Positions 11,907 to 22,120 are shown, counted from the stretch's first letter. The stretch is DNA of 64,000 bases from Polynucleobacter necessarius (GCF_900095205.1 NZ_LT606951.1:558001-622000); one strand, 5' to 3'. Numbers and translations: made by a program. Notes: generated by a model from the sequence alone, not told the origin.

Positions 11907-13023
11907 ATGTTGATATTTTTTCAGGCTGCATCTCTGGCCCAAATCTCAAATGAAATCCTTTCCTCCTAGGTATGGGCTGTATCGTTTGGAGGGGGTATCT
12001 CTGGGATGTACCTCAGCTGGAAGTACAAAATGCCCACCATTACAGCTTGGTCTGCACCCGGGGCTGCGCTTCTCATTACTTTGTTCCCGCATATGTCGGT
12101 TAATGAGGCAATTTCTTCTTATATTACTGCGGCTTCGATCATCCTTTTAATTGGTATCGCAGGTACTTTTGACAAGCTAATAAAACATATACCCAAAGGA
12201 ATTGCTGCTGGAATGATGTCGGGAATTCTTTTTCAGTTTGGCGTCAATATATTTAAATCTGTATCAACAATGCCTGTTCTGGCACTCTCGATGATTAGTA
12301 TTTATCTAGTACTCAAAAGATTGATGCCGAAATATGCAATCTTGATTGTTCTGTTCTCAGGCATCGGACTCGCGTATCAAATGGGTGAAGTAAACCCAAA
12401 CAGCTTCAATCTGTCATTAGCACATCCAATATTTATTGCGCCGGTGTGGAGTTGGGAATCGACATTTAGTTTTGCAATCCCGTTAGTACTGGTTAGCCTA
12501 ACAGGCCAATACTTGCCAGGCATGGCTATCCTAAAGCTCTCTAACTATCACGTCTCCGCTAAGCCAATCATTACCTTTACAAGCTTTATGTCTTTGGTGA
12601 CAGCTTTTTTCGGCGGCATTACTACTACAACAGCCGCTATTACAGCTGCTCTATGCGCTGGTAAAGAAGCGAATGAGGACCCTAATAAGCGCTATGTTGC
12701 CGGCATTTTAGTGGAATCTTCTTTTTGATTGGCGGCATCCTAGCCAGAGCTCCATTGTCTTGATTTTTACTGGCCTTCCAAAAGAGCTGATCTCGCTTCT
12801 AGTCGGCTTAGCACTGTTTGGAGCCATTGTTTCCAATCTGATGAGCACGCTAGAAGAGCCTGAGCATCGGGAAGCTTCCGCAATCACACTTTTAGCCACC
12901 GCTTCTGGGATGAGCTTTTTAGGATTAGGATCAGCGTTTTGGGGGATTGTGATCGGCTCTATTGCATACGTTGTTTTTGATAAAGATTTATTGAAATTAA
13001 AGAGTAAACAGGAAAATGATTGA
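11907..13023 (+). pseudogene. benE: Benzoate/H+ symporter (BenE family), 5'-deleted and frameshifted
   Basis: Membrane transporter for benzoate, normally about 400 residues with around 12 helices. The 5' end is gone. The first recognisable residues (LIFFQAASLAQISNEILSS) abut the benD remnant and are followed by TAG at 11967-11969, where a Trp codon fits (…SS-W-VWAVSFGG). The middle part is open (YKMPTITAWSAPGAALL, FGGITTTTAAITAAL). A T lost near 12702-12706 and an insertion near 12752 break the last third, after which LIFTGLPKELISLLVGLALF resumes to 13023. The end overlaps the start of pcaI. Confidence 0.85.
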
Positions 13024-13673
13024 TAAAACATCAGCATCAATTTTTGATGCGATAAAGAAAATTGAAGATGGTTCAACAGTCATGATTGGTGGCTTTGGAA
13101 CGGCTGGTCAACCAGCTGAACTGATTAATGCCTTAATTGACCATGGTGCAAAAGAATTGACTGTAGTTAACAACAATGCTGGCAATGGAGACCACGGACT
13201 TGCGGCATTGCTAAAAGCCGGTCAGGTCAAGAAGATTATTTGCTCTTTTCCAAGGCAGGCCGACTCATATGAGTTCGATAAGCTTTACTACGCGAAAAAA
13301 TTGAACTAGAACTGGTTCCACAGGGAAACTTAGCGGCACGTATACAAGCTGTTGGCGCTGGCTTGGGTGCAATTTATACACCTACTGGATATGGAACGCT
13401 GCTCGCTGAAGGTAAGGAAAGCAAGGTCATTAATGGCAAAGGCTACGTTCTTGAATATCCGATTTATGCCGATTTTGCTTTGATTAAAGCCTTTAAGGGT
13501 GACCGCTGGGGTAATTTAATTTATCGCAAAAGCGCTCGTAACTTTGGCCCAATCATGGCCACTGCTTCAAAGTGCACGATTGCCCAGGTAAATGAAATAG
13601 TTCCTCTAGGCGCATTAGATCCCGAGTGTGTGATTATCTAGGAATTTTTGTTAAGCATGTGGTTGCAGTTTAA
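13016..13673 (+). pseudogene. pcaI: 3-oxoadipate CoA-transferase subunit A, two frameshifts
   Basis: Alpha subunit of the succinyl-CoA:3-oxoadipate CoA-transferase. MIGGFGTAGQPAELINALI is the family signature. The frame stops at 13309 because a run of six A (13275-13280) is one short; with seven, KKIELELVPQGNLAARI continues. A second loss near 13640 cuts the end (DPECVI, then GIFVKHVVAV in the next frame to a stop at 13671-13673). It starts inside the benE tail and precedes the intact partner subunit pcaJ by 13 bp. Without this subunit the transferase should not work. Confidence 0.85.
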
Positions 13674-13686
13674 GGAAAAATTAGAA

Positions 13687-14331
13687 ATGGCATATCAACG
13701 CTTAACTAGAGAGCAAATTGTGCAAAGAGTTGCTCAAGACATCCCTGAAGGTTCTTATGTGAATTTGGGTATTGGTCTTCCAACCAAAATTGCTAATCAC
13801 CTAGACGTCAATAAAGAAATATTTTTACAAAGCGAGAACGGCGTTTTAGGAATGGGGCCTGCACCTGAGAAGGGTAGTGAGGACTCTAATCTGATTAATG
13901 CAGGTAAAGAATTTATTACCTTGCTAGACGGTGGATCGTATTTTCATCATGGCGATTCATTCACCATGATGCGCGGCGGTCATTTAGATATTTGTGTATT
14001 AGGTGCGTTTCAGGTTGCTGAAAATGGTGACCTCGCAAACTGGCATACCGGTTCTCCTGATGCGATCCCAGCTGTTGGCGGCGCCATGGATTTAGCTATT
14101 GGTGCCAAGAACGTCTTTGTCACTATGGAACATGTCACCAAAAACGGTGAACCCAAGATTGTAAAGAGCTGTTCTTATCCGCTCACGGGTATGAAATGTG
14201 TGAGTCGAATTTATACCGATTTAGCAGTAATTGATGTGACTCCAAATGGGTTGTTGGTCAAAGAAATGGTTGATGGCCTGAGCTTTGAAGAGCTTCAGTC
14301 ACTTACTGATGCCCCATTAAGCAAGGAATAA
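13687..14331 (+). CDS. pcaJ: 3-oxoadipate CoA-transferase subunit B
   Basis: A 214-residue beta subunit, intact and of family length. The active-site Glu lies in LQSENGVLGMGP, and the glycine-rich GIGLPTKIANH and GAMDLAIGAKNVFV segments are present. I chose ATG 13687 (MAYQRLTREQIVQRVA) rather than an upstream in-frame codon because homologues begin this way and an AAGGAAAA-like site lies just upstream. It catalyses CoA transfer from succinyl-CoA to 3-oxoadipate together with PcaI, which is broken here. Confidence 0.92.
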   Translation: MAYQRLTREQIVQRVAQDIPEGSYVNLGIGLPTKIANHLDVNKEIFLQSENGVLGMGPAPEKGSEDSNLINAGKEFITLLDGGSYFHHGDSFTMMRGGHLDICVLGAFQVAENGDLANWHTGSPDAIPAVGGAMDLAIGAKNVFVTMEHVTKNGEPKIVKSCSYPLTGMKCVSRIYTDLAVIDVTPNGLLVKEMVDGLSFEELQSLTDAPLSKE

Positions 14332-14334
14332 GTC

Positions 14335-15543
14335 ATGAAGAAAATAGAAAATGCCTATATATGTGATGCCGTTCGTACGCCATTTGGTAGGTATGGTGGA
14401 AGCCTTGCAGGTTTGAGGGCTGATGACTTAGCTGCATTGCCAATTCAAGCTTTGATGATGCGCAATATTGTTGATTGGGCAGCATTAGATGATGTCATTC
14501 TTGGTTGTGCCAACCAAGCAGGCGAGAACAACAGAAATGTCGCAAGAATGGCTTCTTTGCTTGCGCGTTTACCAGTAGAGGTTCCCGGATCTACAGTCAA
14601 TCGATTATGCGGATCTAGCCTTGATGCGATTGGAATAGCTGCCAATGCAATTAAGGGAGGTGGAAATCACTTGATGATTGCCGGTGGTGTTGAGAGCATG
14701 TCTCGTGCCCCGTTTGTAATGGGTAAAGCCGATTCTGCATATTCAAGATCGGCCAAGATTGAGGACACAACCGTTGGTTGGCGCTTTATCAATCCGCTAA
14801 TGAAAGCTCAGTATGGTGTCGATTCAATGCCCGAGACAGCAGAAAACGTTGCAGAAGACTTTAGGATTTCTCGTGCCGATCAAGATTTATTTGCTTTTAC
14901 TAGTCAACAGCGTACTGCAAAGGCACAGGCATCAGAAATATTTGATGACGAAATTATTCCGATAACCATTCCTCAGAAGAAAGGTGATCCGGTCGTATTT
15001 TCAAAAGATGAGCATCCAAGGTTAACCACTTTAGAAACGTTGGCTTCACTTAAAAGCATTGTGAAGCAGGGTGGAACAGTTACTGCAGGTAATGCATCGG
15101 GTGTAAATGACGGGGTTTGTGCATTACTCATGGCCTCAGAAGCTGGTATTAAACAGCATTCATTAACCCCGAAAGCATGTGTTATTGCAGTTGCTGCAGC
15201 TAGTGTAGCCCCAAGAATTATGGGGTTTGACCCATCTCCTGCGGTCAAGAAAGTTTTGCAGAAAGCTGGTTTAAAGCTAAGTCAGATGGATGTCATTGAA
15301 TTGAATGCGGCATTCGCAGCGCAAGTACTAGCAGTGACTCGTGATCTTGGTCTTCCAGACAACGCCGGACATGTTAATCCAAACGGCGGTGCAATTTCTT
15401 TAGGACACCCTTTAGGAGCATCGAGCGCGCGCTTAGTAACAACAGCGATGTATCAGTTAATTCGTACTAAAGGCAAATACGCCCTTTGCACTATGTGTAT
15501 AGGTGTAGGTCAAGGTATTGCATTAATTATTGAGCGAGTTTAG
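14335..15543 (+). CDS. pcaF: 3-oxoadipyl-CoA thiolase
   Basis: A 402-residue thiolase, intact. The acyl-binding Cys is in VNRLCGSSLDAIG, the His in NGGAISLGHPLG and the second Cys in CTMCIGVGQG. It cleaves 3-oxoadipyl-CoA to acetyl-CoA and succinyl-CoA, the last step of the pathway. It starts three bases after pcaJ. The thiolase fold is general, so pathway assignment leans on position between pcaIJ and pcaD. It may survive because thiolases can serve other acyl-CoA pathways; that is inference. Confidence 0.9.
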   Translation: MKKIENAYICDAVRTPFGRYGGSLAGLRADDLAALPIQALMMRNIVDWAALDDVILGCANQAGENNRNVARMASLLARLPVEVPGSTVNRLCGSSLDAIGIAANAIKGGGNHLMIAGGVESMSRAPFVMGKADSAYSRSAKIEDTTVGWRFINPLMKAQYGVDSMPETAENVAEDFRISRADQDLFAFTSQQRTAKAQASEIFDDEIIPITIPQKKGDPVVFSKDEHPRLTTLETLASLKSIVKQGGTVTAGNASGVNDGVCALLMASEAGIKQHSLTPKACVIAVAAASVAPRIMGFDPSPAVKKVLQKAGLKLSQMDVIELNAAFAAQVLAVTRDLGLPDNAGHVNPNGGAISLGHPLGASSARLVTTAMYQLIRTKGKYALCTMCIGVGQGIALIIERV

Positions 15544-15551
15544 GAGCGGTA

Positions 15552-16358
15552 ATGAGTATTGCGCACATTAACGGGATTGATGTTTTTTATCTAACGGATG
15601 GTGATCCCCATAAGCCAGCAATCATTTTTCTAATTCATTAGGAACCGATCATTCTATGTGGGATGGTCAACTTGAGATATTAAGAAGAGACTTCTACATT
15701 ATTCGATATGACACTCGGGGATATGGTTTAACTACTGCGCCACAGGGTCCTTACACCATAGCGCAGCTAGGTCAGGATGTTTTGGAGCTGTTGAATTATC
15801 TCGGCATTGATAAAGCTTTCTATTGTGGCATTTCTATGGGCGGTTTGATTGGGCAATGGCTTGCGGTTAATGCACCCAAACGACTTGAAGGATTAGTCAT
15901 TGCCAATACAGCGCCAAAAATTGGTACTGAGCAAGCGTGGAACGAACGCGCTGCACTTGCTAGAAAAGAAGGCCTGAATGCTATCGCAGATTCTGCCCCA
16001 TCAAGATGGTTCACCCCAGAATTCTTCGGTTCCTGCCCTGGGGCAGTAAATGAGTTGCTAGTGAATTTAAAGAATATGAGTTCCGAAAGGTTACGCCAGT
16101 TGTTGCGAGGCTCTAGCTGGAGAGGATTTAAGAAGTGATATTGCAAAAATTAATATCCCCACACTCATTATTAGCGGCGCAAAAGACCCGGTAACAACAA
16201 CAGATGATGCCAAGTTTATGCAGGAAAGAATTGTAAATGCCGACCTATTAGTAATAACTGCGTCTCATATTTCAAATATTGAAGCTGAGACTGAATTTAA
16301 TTTTGCAATAAAGCAATTTTTTGCAAACCAACCAAAAAAGAATTGGAGATATAAGATC
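15552..16358 (+). pseudogene. pcaD: 3-oxoadipate enol-lactone hydrolase, two frameshifts
   Basis: Alpha/beta hydrolase that opens the enol-lactone. From ATG 15552 (MSIAHINGIDVFYLTDGD) a T-run near 15628-15632 is one base short; adding one restores FSNSLGTDHSMWDGQLEI. The nucleophile elbow GISMGGLIG is present. A second shift lies near 16090 (YASCCEALAGEDLRSD continues in the next frame). The final part includes the catalytic-His segment ASHISNIE and has no stop before the next gene's ATG in the same frame, so the reading frame runs on into the transporter. Confidence 0.85.
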
Positions 16359-16980
16359 ATGAGTCAAATTGATGTGCATAAGTTAATAGACGAAGCGAAA
16401 TTTAGTAAATTTCACTGGGGTCTACTATTTTGGTGTGGTCTGATCATTGTTTTTGATGGTTACGATCTCGTTATTTATGGCGTTGTCTTACCAAAACTGA
16501 TGGCAGAGTGGCAACTTTCACCAATGCAGGCGGGGACGCTTGGTAGTTATGCGTTATTTGGCATGATGTTTGGTGCTATGTTTTTTGGACCTCTGTCAGA
16601 CAAGATAGGTAGAAAGAAAACCATTGCCATGTGCGTCACTTTATTTAGCGTTTTCACCTTTATCAATGGCTTTGCAGAAAATTTCACGCAATTTGGAGTC
16701 TGCAGATTTATTGCGGGCCTGGGAATCGGCGGTGTGATGCCTAACGTAGTTGCTTTAATGACTGAATATTCCCCTAAGAAAATTCGTAGCCTCTTAGTTA
16801 CTGTTATGTTTAGTGGCTATTCAGTAGGTGGAATGTTGTCAGCTGGTGTAGGTATCTTTTTAATTCCTACATATGGATGGCCATCCGTTTTCTTCGTTGC
16901 CATTATTCCTTTCCTTTTACTGCCGATTATTCTGCGTTTCCTGCCAGAATCTCCTGGATTCTTAATTAAATCCAATCGAA
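16359..16980 (+). pseudogene. Aromatic-acid MFS transporter (PcaK/BenK-like), truncated
   Basis: First half of an aromatic acid:H+ symporter family permease. It shows the first helix with FDGYDLVIYGVVLP, the loop GPLSDKIGRKK between helices 2 and 3, and about six membrane segments. After FLPESPGFLIKSNR the frame passes directly, without a stop, into the C-terminal part of a tctC gene, giving a hybrid 228-codon frame that ends at 17045. Members of this family have about 440 residues and 12 helices, so half is missing. An AGGAG-like site in TTGGAGAT supports ATG 16359. The junction is evidently a deletion. Confidence 0.85.
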
Positions 16981-17264
16981 ATCTCTGCCCTGGTGTACCT
17001 ACGATTGCTGAATCCGGCTTGCCTGGGTATGACGTCACCTCATAGTTTGCAGTATTTATGACTGCAAATACCCCAAAGCCAATCATTAAAAAACTCAATG
17101 CATCTTTAGTTGCGAGTTTGGCTATTCCAGAAATAAAGAAAAAGTTTGAGGCGATTGGTGCTGAGCCTATAGGCTCCAGCCCTGAAGAGCTTGCGGTTTA
17201 CCTCAATAAAGAAATGGAACGTTGGGGGAGGGTTATCGCAACGAACAACATCAAGCCTGACTAG
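16981..17264 (+). pseudogene. Remnant of a TctC-type solute-binding protein (3' part)
   Basis: C-terminal quarter of a tripartite tricarboxylate transporter receptor: LCPGVPTIAESGLPGYDVTS, stop at 17043-17045, then FAVFMTANTPKPIIKKLNAS and IGAEPIGSSPEELAVYL to a stop at 17262-17264. These motifs are typical of the last 90 residues of the TctC/Bug family. The 5' three quarters were removed together with the transporter 3' half. A second, separate tctC pseudogene lies at 19753. Confidence 0.85.
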
Positions 17265-17327
17265 TAACGAATATTTCACGGGCGATATTGATCAAAACTA
17301 TTACTTTTAATTATGTAAATAGTCATA

Positions 17328-17365
17328 AGAATGCATTGGACATCATAAATGTGCTTCCCTAGACT
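17328..17365 (+). promoter_or_regulatory. Putative promoter of the porin gene
   Basis: TTGGAC at 17336-17341 and TAGACT at 17360-17365 are separated by 18 bases and lie about 95 bp upstream of the porin start. The 16 bases at 17328-17343 recur with one mismatch at 19684-19699 upstream of the tctC pseudogene. The same downstream spacing to a CTAGA element suggests a common promoter or operator design. Confidence 0.4.
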
Positions 17366-17455
17366 AGCTACATTCAGAAATATTGAGTTTAAAGCACCCT
17401 AAAAAACACACAAAACAATCAACCCTATTTTTATAGAAATAAAGGAATTTAAGAA

Positions 17456-18684
17456 ATGAAAAAATTAGTATTTGCAGCCACCGCATCACTATTGATGGGT
17501 AACTTAGCTCAGGCGCAATCAAGCGTCACCATATATGGAATATTAGATACTGGTTATGTAGGCGGTAACGTGCGATCTGCAACTGTAGCTAGCAATGGTG
17601 CCCAATCAAAAAACACTGTGAGCCTTATCGGTCAAAATGCTGAAAGCTCAAGTAGATTAGGTTTCAAGGGTTTGGAAGATTTAGGAGGGGGCGCTTCAGC
17701 ATTCTTTACTGTAGAGGTGCAGTTATATCCTCAAGACTCAATTGTATCGGGCGCTGCAAATACTGGCTTTTTTAACCGTCAAACATTTTTGGGTTTAAGG
17801 AAAAATGGCATTGGTGAAGGTGCGCTAGGTTTGCAATATACACCGATATTTAAGGCGGCTTTAGTAACTGATCCTGGTAACCTAAACAATATTACCGGCA
17901 ATCTCATCTATGCAAGTACCCAGGGCGTTGGTAGTACAAGCGCTAGCTCAACTGCGATTGGTTTTACTGCACGTACTGCCAATACCTTATCATTCAAAAT
18001 AGATAATTTTTATGGATTTACCGCAAGCGGTATTTATGCCATAAATAATAAAAATCAGTCCCAAACGACTACGCCTACTACGGTAACGGGTGGCAATATC
18101 AATGCGAATGGTTGGGGATTAGCAGTAGACTATACATATCAAAAGTTCTACATCACAGCAGCTTATCAAGCATTAAAACAACAAACCACAGCGATAACAT
18201 CAATCACAGATTCTGCTGCTTGGACTAATGCCACTGCAAATACAGGTACATTACCTAATGCTACTGGCAATGCATTAAACGTCAAAGATAACCAGTTGTA
18301 TATTGCCGGCACATATGATTCTGGAATCTTAAAGGCTTATGCACAGTACTTAACCAGAAAAGCAACTTCTAGCCTTTCGCCAAATTATTATCTAGGCCGT
18401 TCTGCAGAGCAGGTGGGTGTAAGAGGACTTATTACTCCAACTAGCGAAGGATGGGCTTCTGCAGGCTTGGGTCGATCACAGAAATGGGGCCTAGATCACC
18501 TACTGCTAACTTTAATGGCTTTCAGTTAGGTTCAAATTACTGGTTGAGCAAGCGTACTAATTTATATGCAATGTATGGGCAAACTATAGTATCTACAGGA
18601 AATGCTTACGCTGGAGCTGCTACCAGTGTCTCTGTAAATGCTGCCATCAGCAATTACGCAGTTGGTGTTCGCCACACTTTCTAA
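17456..18684 (+). pseudogene. Outer-membrane general porin, frameshifted near the end
   Basis: A betaproteobacterial trimeric porin. The signal peptide MKKLVFAATASLLMGNLAQA is followed by the mature start QSSVTIYGILDTG. The conserved SSRLGFKGLEDLGGG and NRQTFLGL are present, and the last residue is Phe in VGVRHTF as needed for barrel assembly. A one-base loss near 18470 moves the frame: the initial frame stops at 18529, while the correct tail (ITEMGPRSPTANFNGFQLGS to the final Phe) is in the other frame. Only one lesion is seen. Without the last three or so strands the barrel should not insert. A terminator follows. Confidence 0.85.
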
Positions 18685-18717
18685 AATAAATATTCAATCT
18701 CCAGTATTTAAAGTTTA

Positions 18718-18745
18718 GCTCGCCATTTTGGCGGGTTTTTTTATT
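18718..18745 (+). terminator. Rho-independent terminator after the porin
   Basis: The stem CGCC (18721-18724) / GGCG (18730-18733), extended by weaker pairs, is followed by seven T. It lies 30 bp after the porin stop and touches the end of the convergent LysR gene. Confidence 0.75.
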
Positions 18746-19637
18746 TAGATTGAATGGGCTCATTGAGATTTTTTTCAACAAAGTCTCTTACGTGGCGTAG
18801 AAGTGGGGACTCAGTTCTATTTTCTATCGTTACAAATCCAAATATTGCAGTTGCATTGAGCTGGGGGGTGAGTGTAATTTCTTCTAGCTCTAGTGCTGAT
18901 TTGCGAATAGCAAGCAGAACAGTATTGCTCTGTTGAGCCACTTCGACCAAGCTAGAAATCTCGCTACACTTAATGTTGACTAGGTTTTCAAGATTTGCAT
19001 CTTTCCCATAACGATCAATAATGGTTTTCTCCGTCTCTTCGCTCGGTGCTGTTGAGGCAATAGGATATTTTCTGAGGTCGTCAATAGTTATCTTTTTGAG
19101 CTTTCTCAGGGGATGACCTTTGCGAACCATAAATGCTCCAGGGGTTTCATGGATGATTTCCATCTTCAGATCTTGGGATGGCTTCATGGATCTTGCATTG
19201 ATAATCAGAGCATCCAACTTTCTTGCGCGCAATGATTCAATCAGCATGCCTATTTTGCCTCTAGCTATTTCTATGTGAAGATGAGGATATTTCACGGCAA
19301 TATGCTTGAGAAGTTCAGTCATTAAAAGGGTTCCTGGGCCAGAGCCCATTCCTATCCTAATTTGTCCGCTCAAGCCGTTCTTGAAGTTCCTGTTGGTTTC
19401 TTTAATATCTTTTGCAAGGTCAAGCAGGATTTGCGAGCGTCGCAAAATCTCTTCGCCAAATGCGGTTAAGGAAGTGTGTCTTCCTTGGCGATCAAACAAC
19501 TTTGCCCCGAGTTCATCCTCAAGAGATTTAATGCTTCTACTAAGGGCTGGTTGTGTAACGAATAGGTTTTCGGAGGATTTAATAAACGAACCAGTCTTTG
19601 CAAGCTCGCTCATATGTCTTAATTGTGTCAGCGTCAT
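18741..19637 (-). CDS. LysR-family transcriptional regulator
   Basis: An intact 298-residue LysR regulator on the minus strand: MTLTQLRHMSELAKTGSFIK, then the helix-turn-helix (SENLFVTQPALSRSIKSLE) and a substrate-binding domain with a conserved GMGSGPGTLLMTE start. It is divergent from the tctC pseudogene, which starts 115 bp away, and convergent with the porin. It therefore probably controlled organic-acid uptake through TctC and the following amidohydrolase. Those targets are broken, leaving the regulator without an obvious local job. The effector is unknown. Confidence 0.88.
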   Translation of the reverse strand: MTLTQLRHMSELAKTGSFIKSSENLFVTQPALSRSIKSLEDELGAKLFDRQGRHTSLTAFGEEILRRSQILLDLAKDIKETNRNFKNGLSGQIRIGMGSGPGTLLMTELLKHIAVKYPHLHIEIARGKIGMLIESLRARKLDALIINARSMKPSQDLKMEIIHETPGAFMVRKGHPLRKLKKITIDDLRKYPIASTAPSEETEKTIIDRYGKDANLENLVNIKCSEISSLVEVAQQSNTVLLAIRKSALELEEITLTPQLNATAIFGFVTIENRTESPLLRHVRDFVEKNLNEPIQSK

Positions 19638-19683
19638 ATAACCACCCCATTAGCTATTACATTAAATTATATTAAATGGTATC

Positions 19684-19721
19684 AGAATGCATTAGACATT
19701 ACATATAGCGATATCTAGAAT
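19684..19721 (+). promoter_or_regulatory. Putative promoter of the tctC pseudogene
   Basis: TTAGAC at 19692-19697 and TAGAAT at 19716-19721 are separated by 18 bases and lie 31 bp before the start codon at 19753. The 16 bases 19684-19699 match the porin upstream region with one difference, and the spacing to the CTAGA element is identical. It may include the binding site of the divergent LysR protein. Confidence 0.42.
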
Positions 19722-19752
19722 GGTTCCTATATTCAATCTAAAAGGTCTCAAG

Positions 19753-20736
19753 ATGAAGTTGTTTAGGTTCTTATCCTCAGTTTTCTGTTCTTTGACAGTT
19801 GCTTCAGTAGCCATTGCTTAGACTTATCCTAATAAACTGGTGAGTTTGGTCGTGCCATATCCAGCTGGTGGTGTATCGGATGTGATCGTGCGCATTGTTA
19901 GCCCGGCACTTTCTAAGAAATTGGGGGAGGCTGTCATTGTTGAAAATATTGGCGGTGCTAGCGGTGGAATTGCCGCCCAAAAAGGTTCTCAATAGCCCAG
20001 CAGATGGATATTTGGTTATGCAGGGATCTCCCAATGAGTTGATCTTAGGGCTACTGGCAAATTCAGCAATTAAGTTTAAAAGCGAAGATTTCCGCTTGGT
20101 GCAAATGATTGGATCTGCACAAATTGCATTCTTAGTTAGAAGTGATATGCTAGTAGATATAGATTCTTTTTTAGCATATGCAAAAAAGGCGGCTCAAGAT
20201 GGTAAGCCCCTCTCGTATGCAAGCGTAGGCCCTGGCTCTTTCTATCATCTTTTGGGCGAGCAGCTCTCAAAAGAAACAAAGATCCCTATGACCCACGTCC
20301 CTTATAAAGGTGCGTGGCCCTGCACTGCAGGATCTCATCGGCGGTCAGATTGATTTTTTCTTGGCGCCATATGGTAAAGTCTCATGATGAGTTGGCAAAG
20401 CAAGACAGAATTAAGTTGCTCGCGATGCTCAATGCTAAGCGCCTAGATAGCGTAAAAGAGTATCCCGCTATCTCAGAGAGTAAGGGCTTAAAAGGGTTTA
20501 CGTATTCCATATGGACAGGATATTTTGTCAAAAAAGATACTTCCGAGCCCATCGTACAAACCCTGAACAAAGCCATAGCCGAAGTGCTTGAAGATCCAAC
20601 GGTAAAATCTGATCTTGATGCCATTAGCTTATTGATTGCTAAACCATTGAGTTTGAATGAGTTAAGCAAGGTATATGGTGACGGCACTGCCCAATTTAGA
20701 GCTATCGCAAAATCCATTAACCTTCAGCCCCAATAA
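19753..20736 (+). pseudogene. TctC-family solute-binding protein, nonsense and frameshifts
   Basis: Periplasmic binding protein of a tripartite tricarboxylate-type uptake system. The signal peptide (MKLFRFLSSVFCSLTVASVA) is followed by TAG at 19819-19821 where CAG fits (AIA-Q-TYPNK). The mature start KLVSLVVPYPAGGVSDVIVR is characteristic. Shifts near 19980 (AAQ, then KVLNSPADGYLVMQG in another frame) and near 20312 (VPYKGA, then the IGGQIDFFLAPYG region) complete the loss. The end (AIAKSINLQPQ) is in frame with a stop at 20736. No membrane partners are in the window. Confidence 0.87.
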
Positions 20737-20748
20737 ATAGGTTAATAA

Positions 20749-21917
20749 ATGAATCAAACTAGTGAATTGGCTTTGATTGAGGTTGATGAGTTTATTTCTT
20801 TGAGGAGAGATATTCATCAGCATCCAGAGCTGGCTTTTGAGGAGCATAGAACGGCTTCGGTAGTGGCAGAAAAGCTGAAATCTTGGGGTTATGAGGTTCA
20901 TGAGGGTATTGGTGATACTGGCGTTGTAGGCGTCTTAAAAAATGGTACTGGTGAGATGTCTATTGGTTTACGAGCTGATATGGATGCGTTGCCAATCCAT
21001 GAGGCGAGCGGGGTGGAAGCGGTCAAGCTGTAATCATGGCGTGATGCATGCATGCGGTCACGATGGTCATACTGCCATGTTGCTAGCTGCCGCGAAAGAA
21101 TTGGCAGCCAAGAGAAATTTTTTAGGTACGGTGAATTTAATATTTCAACCTGCTGAAGAGGGTGGTGGAGCCCTACAGATGATGGCGGATGGCTTGTTTG
21201 AGCGCTTTCCATGCGATTCTATATTTGCAATACATAATATGCTAGGTTACCCAGTGGGTCATCTTGTATTTCGAGAGGGGCCAGCCATGTCCATCTAGTG
21301 ACTATGCATCCATTGAGATAAGCGGCGTGGGTGGACGTGGAAGATTGCCGCATAAGGCTTCTGATCCCATTGTTGCAGCATCTTCGATTGTGATGGCATT
21401 ACAAACTATTGTCTCTAGAAATGTAGATCCACAACAATCTGCAGTGATTACAGTGGGCGCATTTAATGCAGGCCATGCCAATAATGTCATTCCAGGAGTG
21501 GCAAAATTAGAGTTAAGTATCGTGCGTTAGATCCGCAGGTAAGACTTGATCTTGAGAGAAGAATTAAAGATCTGGTGAAAGCGCAGGCTGAAAGTTTCGG
21601 CTTAACCCGCCAACATCAATTGGCGAAAGGGTTATACAGTGTTGGTAAATTCTCCTGCAGAAACTGAGTTTGCAAGAAATGTTGCGGCTGACTTTTTTGG
21701 CCAAGCAGCAATTACACGTCAAGGCCCTGCACTATCTGGTAGCGAAGATTTTGCATTTATGCTGGAGAAGATTCCCGGCTCTTACCTCTTTATTGGTAAT
21801 GGAGATACTCCCGGTAGGTGCATGGTGCATAACCCAGCCTATTATTTTAATGATGGGAATATAGCTATTGGTGCTACATTCTGGTGCGAATTGGTTGGGC
21901 AGTACTTAAAGGTTTAG
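20749..21917 (+). pseudogene. M20-family amidohydrolase (hippurate hydrolase-like)
   Basis: Zinc-dependent amidohydrolase of the HipO/IAA-amino-acid hydrolase group. RRDIHQHPELAFEEHRTASV, LRADMDALPI, MHACGHDGHTAMLL, FQPAEEGGGALQMM and the final ALSGSEDFAFMLEKIPGSYL are recognisable, but they lie in four different frames. Breaks are near 21020, 21290, 21527 and 21640. The metal-binding His/Asp/Glu/Glu set is spread over these pieces. It starts 12 bp after the tctC pseudogene and was probably co-transcribed with it. The natural substrate is unknown. If it was hippurate, the product benzoate would link it to the ben cluster; that is speculation. Confidence 0.85.
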
Positions 21918-21938
21918 CATTAAAATTATGTAAATCAT

Positions 21939-22120
21939 TCTCGGGAGAGACTGTTTTTTACAGCGCCGAAGGAGCAATCGCCCCGGAAACTCTCAGGCAA
22001 AAGAACCGAAATGATTTTTAAACTCTGAAGAGATATTGAGTCTTCGTCACTCAATAACACCGAAGGAGCAAGTAAGTATCTGATGCTTGCGAATCTCTCA
22101 GGTCCAGAACAGAGGGGACC
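21939..22120 (+). ncRNA. Tandem glycine riboswitch upstream of dadA
   Basis: Two consecutive aptamers carry the glycine riboswitch consensus. The first runs about 21939-22015, with GGAGAG, GCGCCGAAGGAGCAA and CTCTCAGGCAAAAG. The second runs about 22022-22120, with GAAGAG, CACCGAAGGAGCAAG and CTCTCAGG. It ends about 48 bp before the dadA start and has no separate gene between. Such pairs usually turn on glycine-disposal genes when glycine is abundant. The sequence looks undamaged, unlike most features nearby. Confidence 0.93.
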
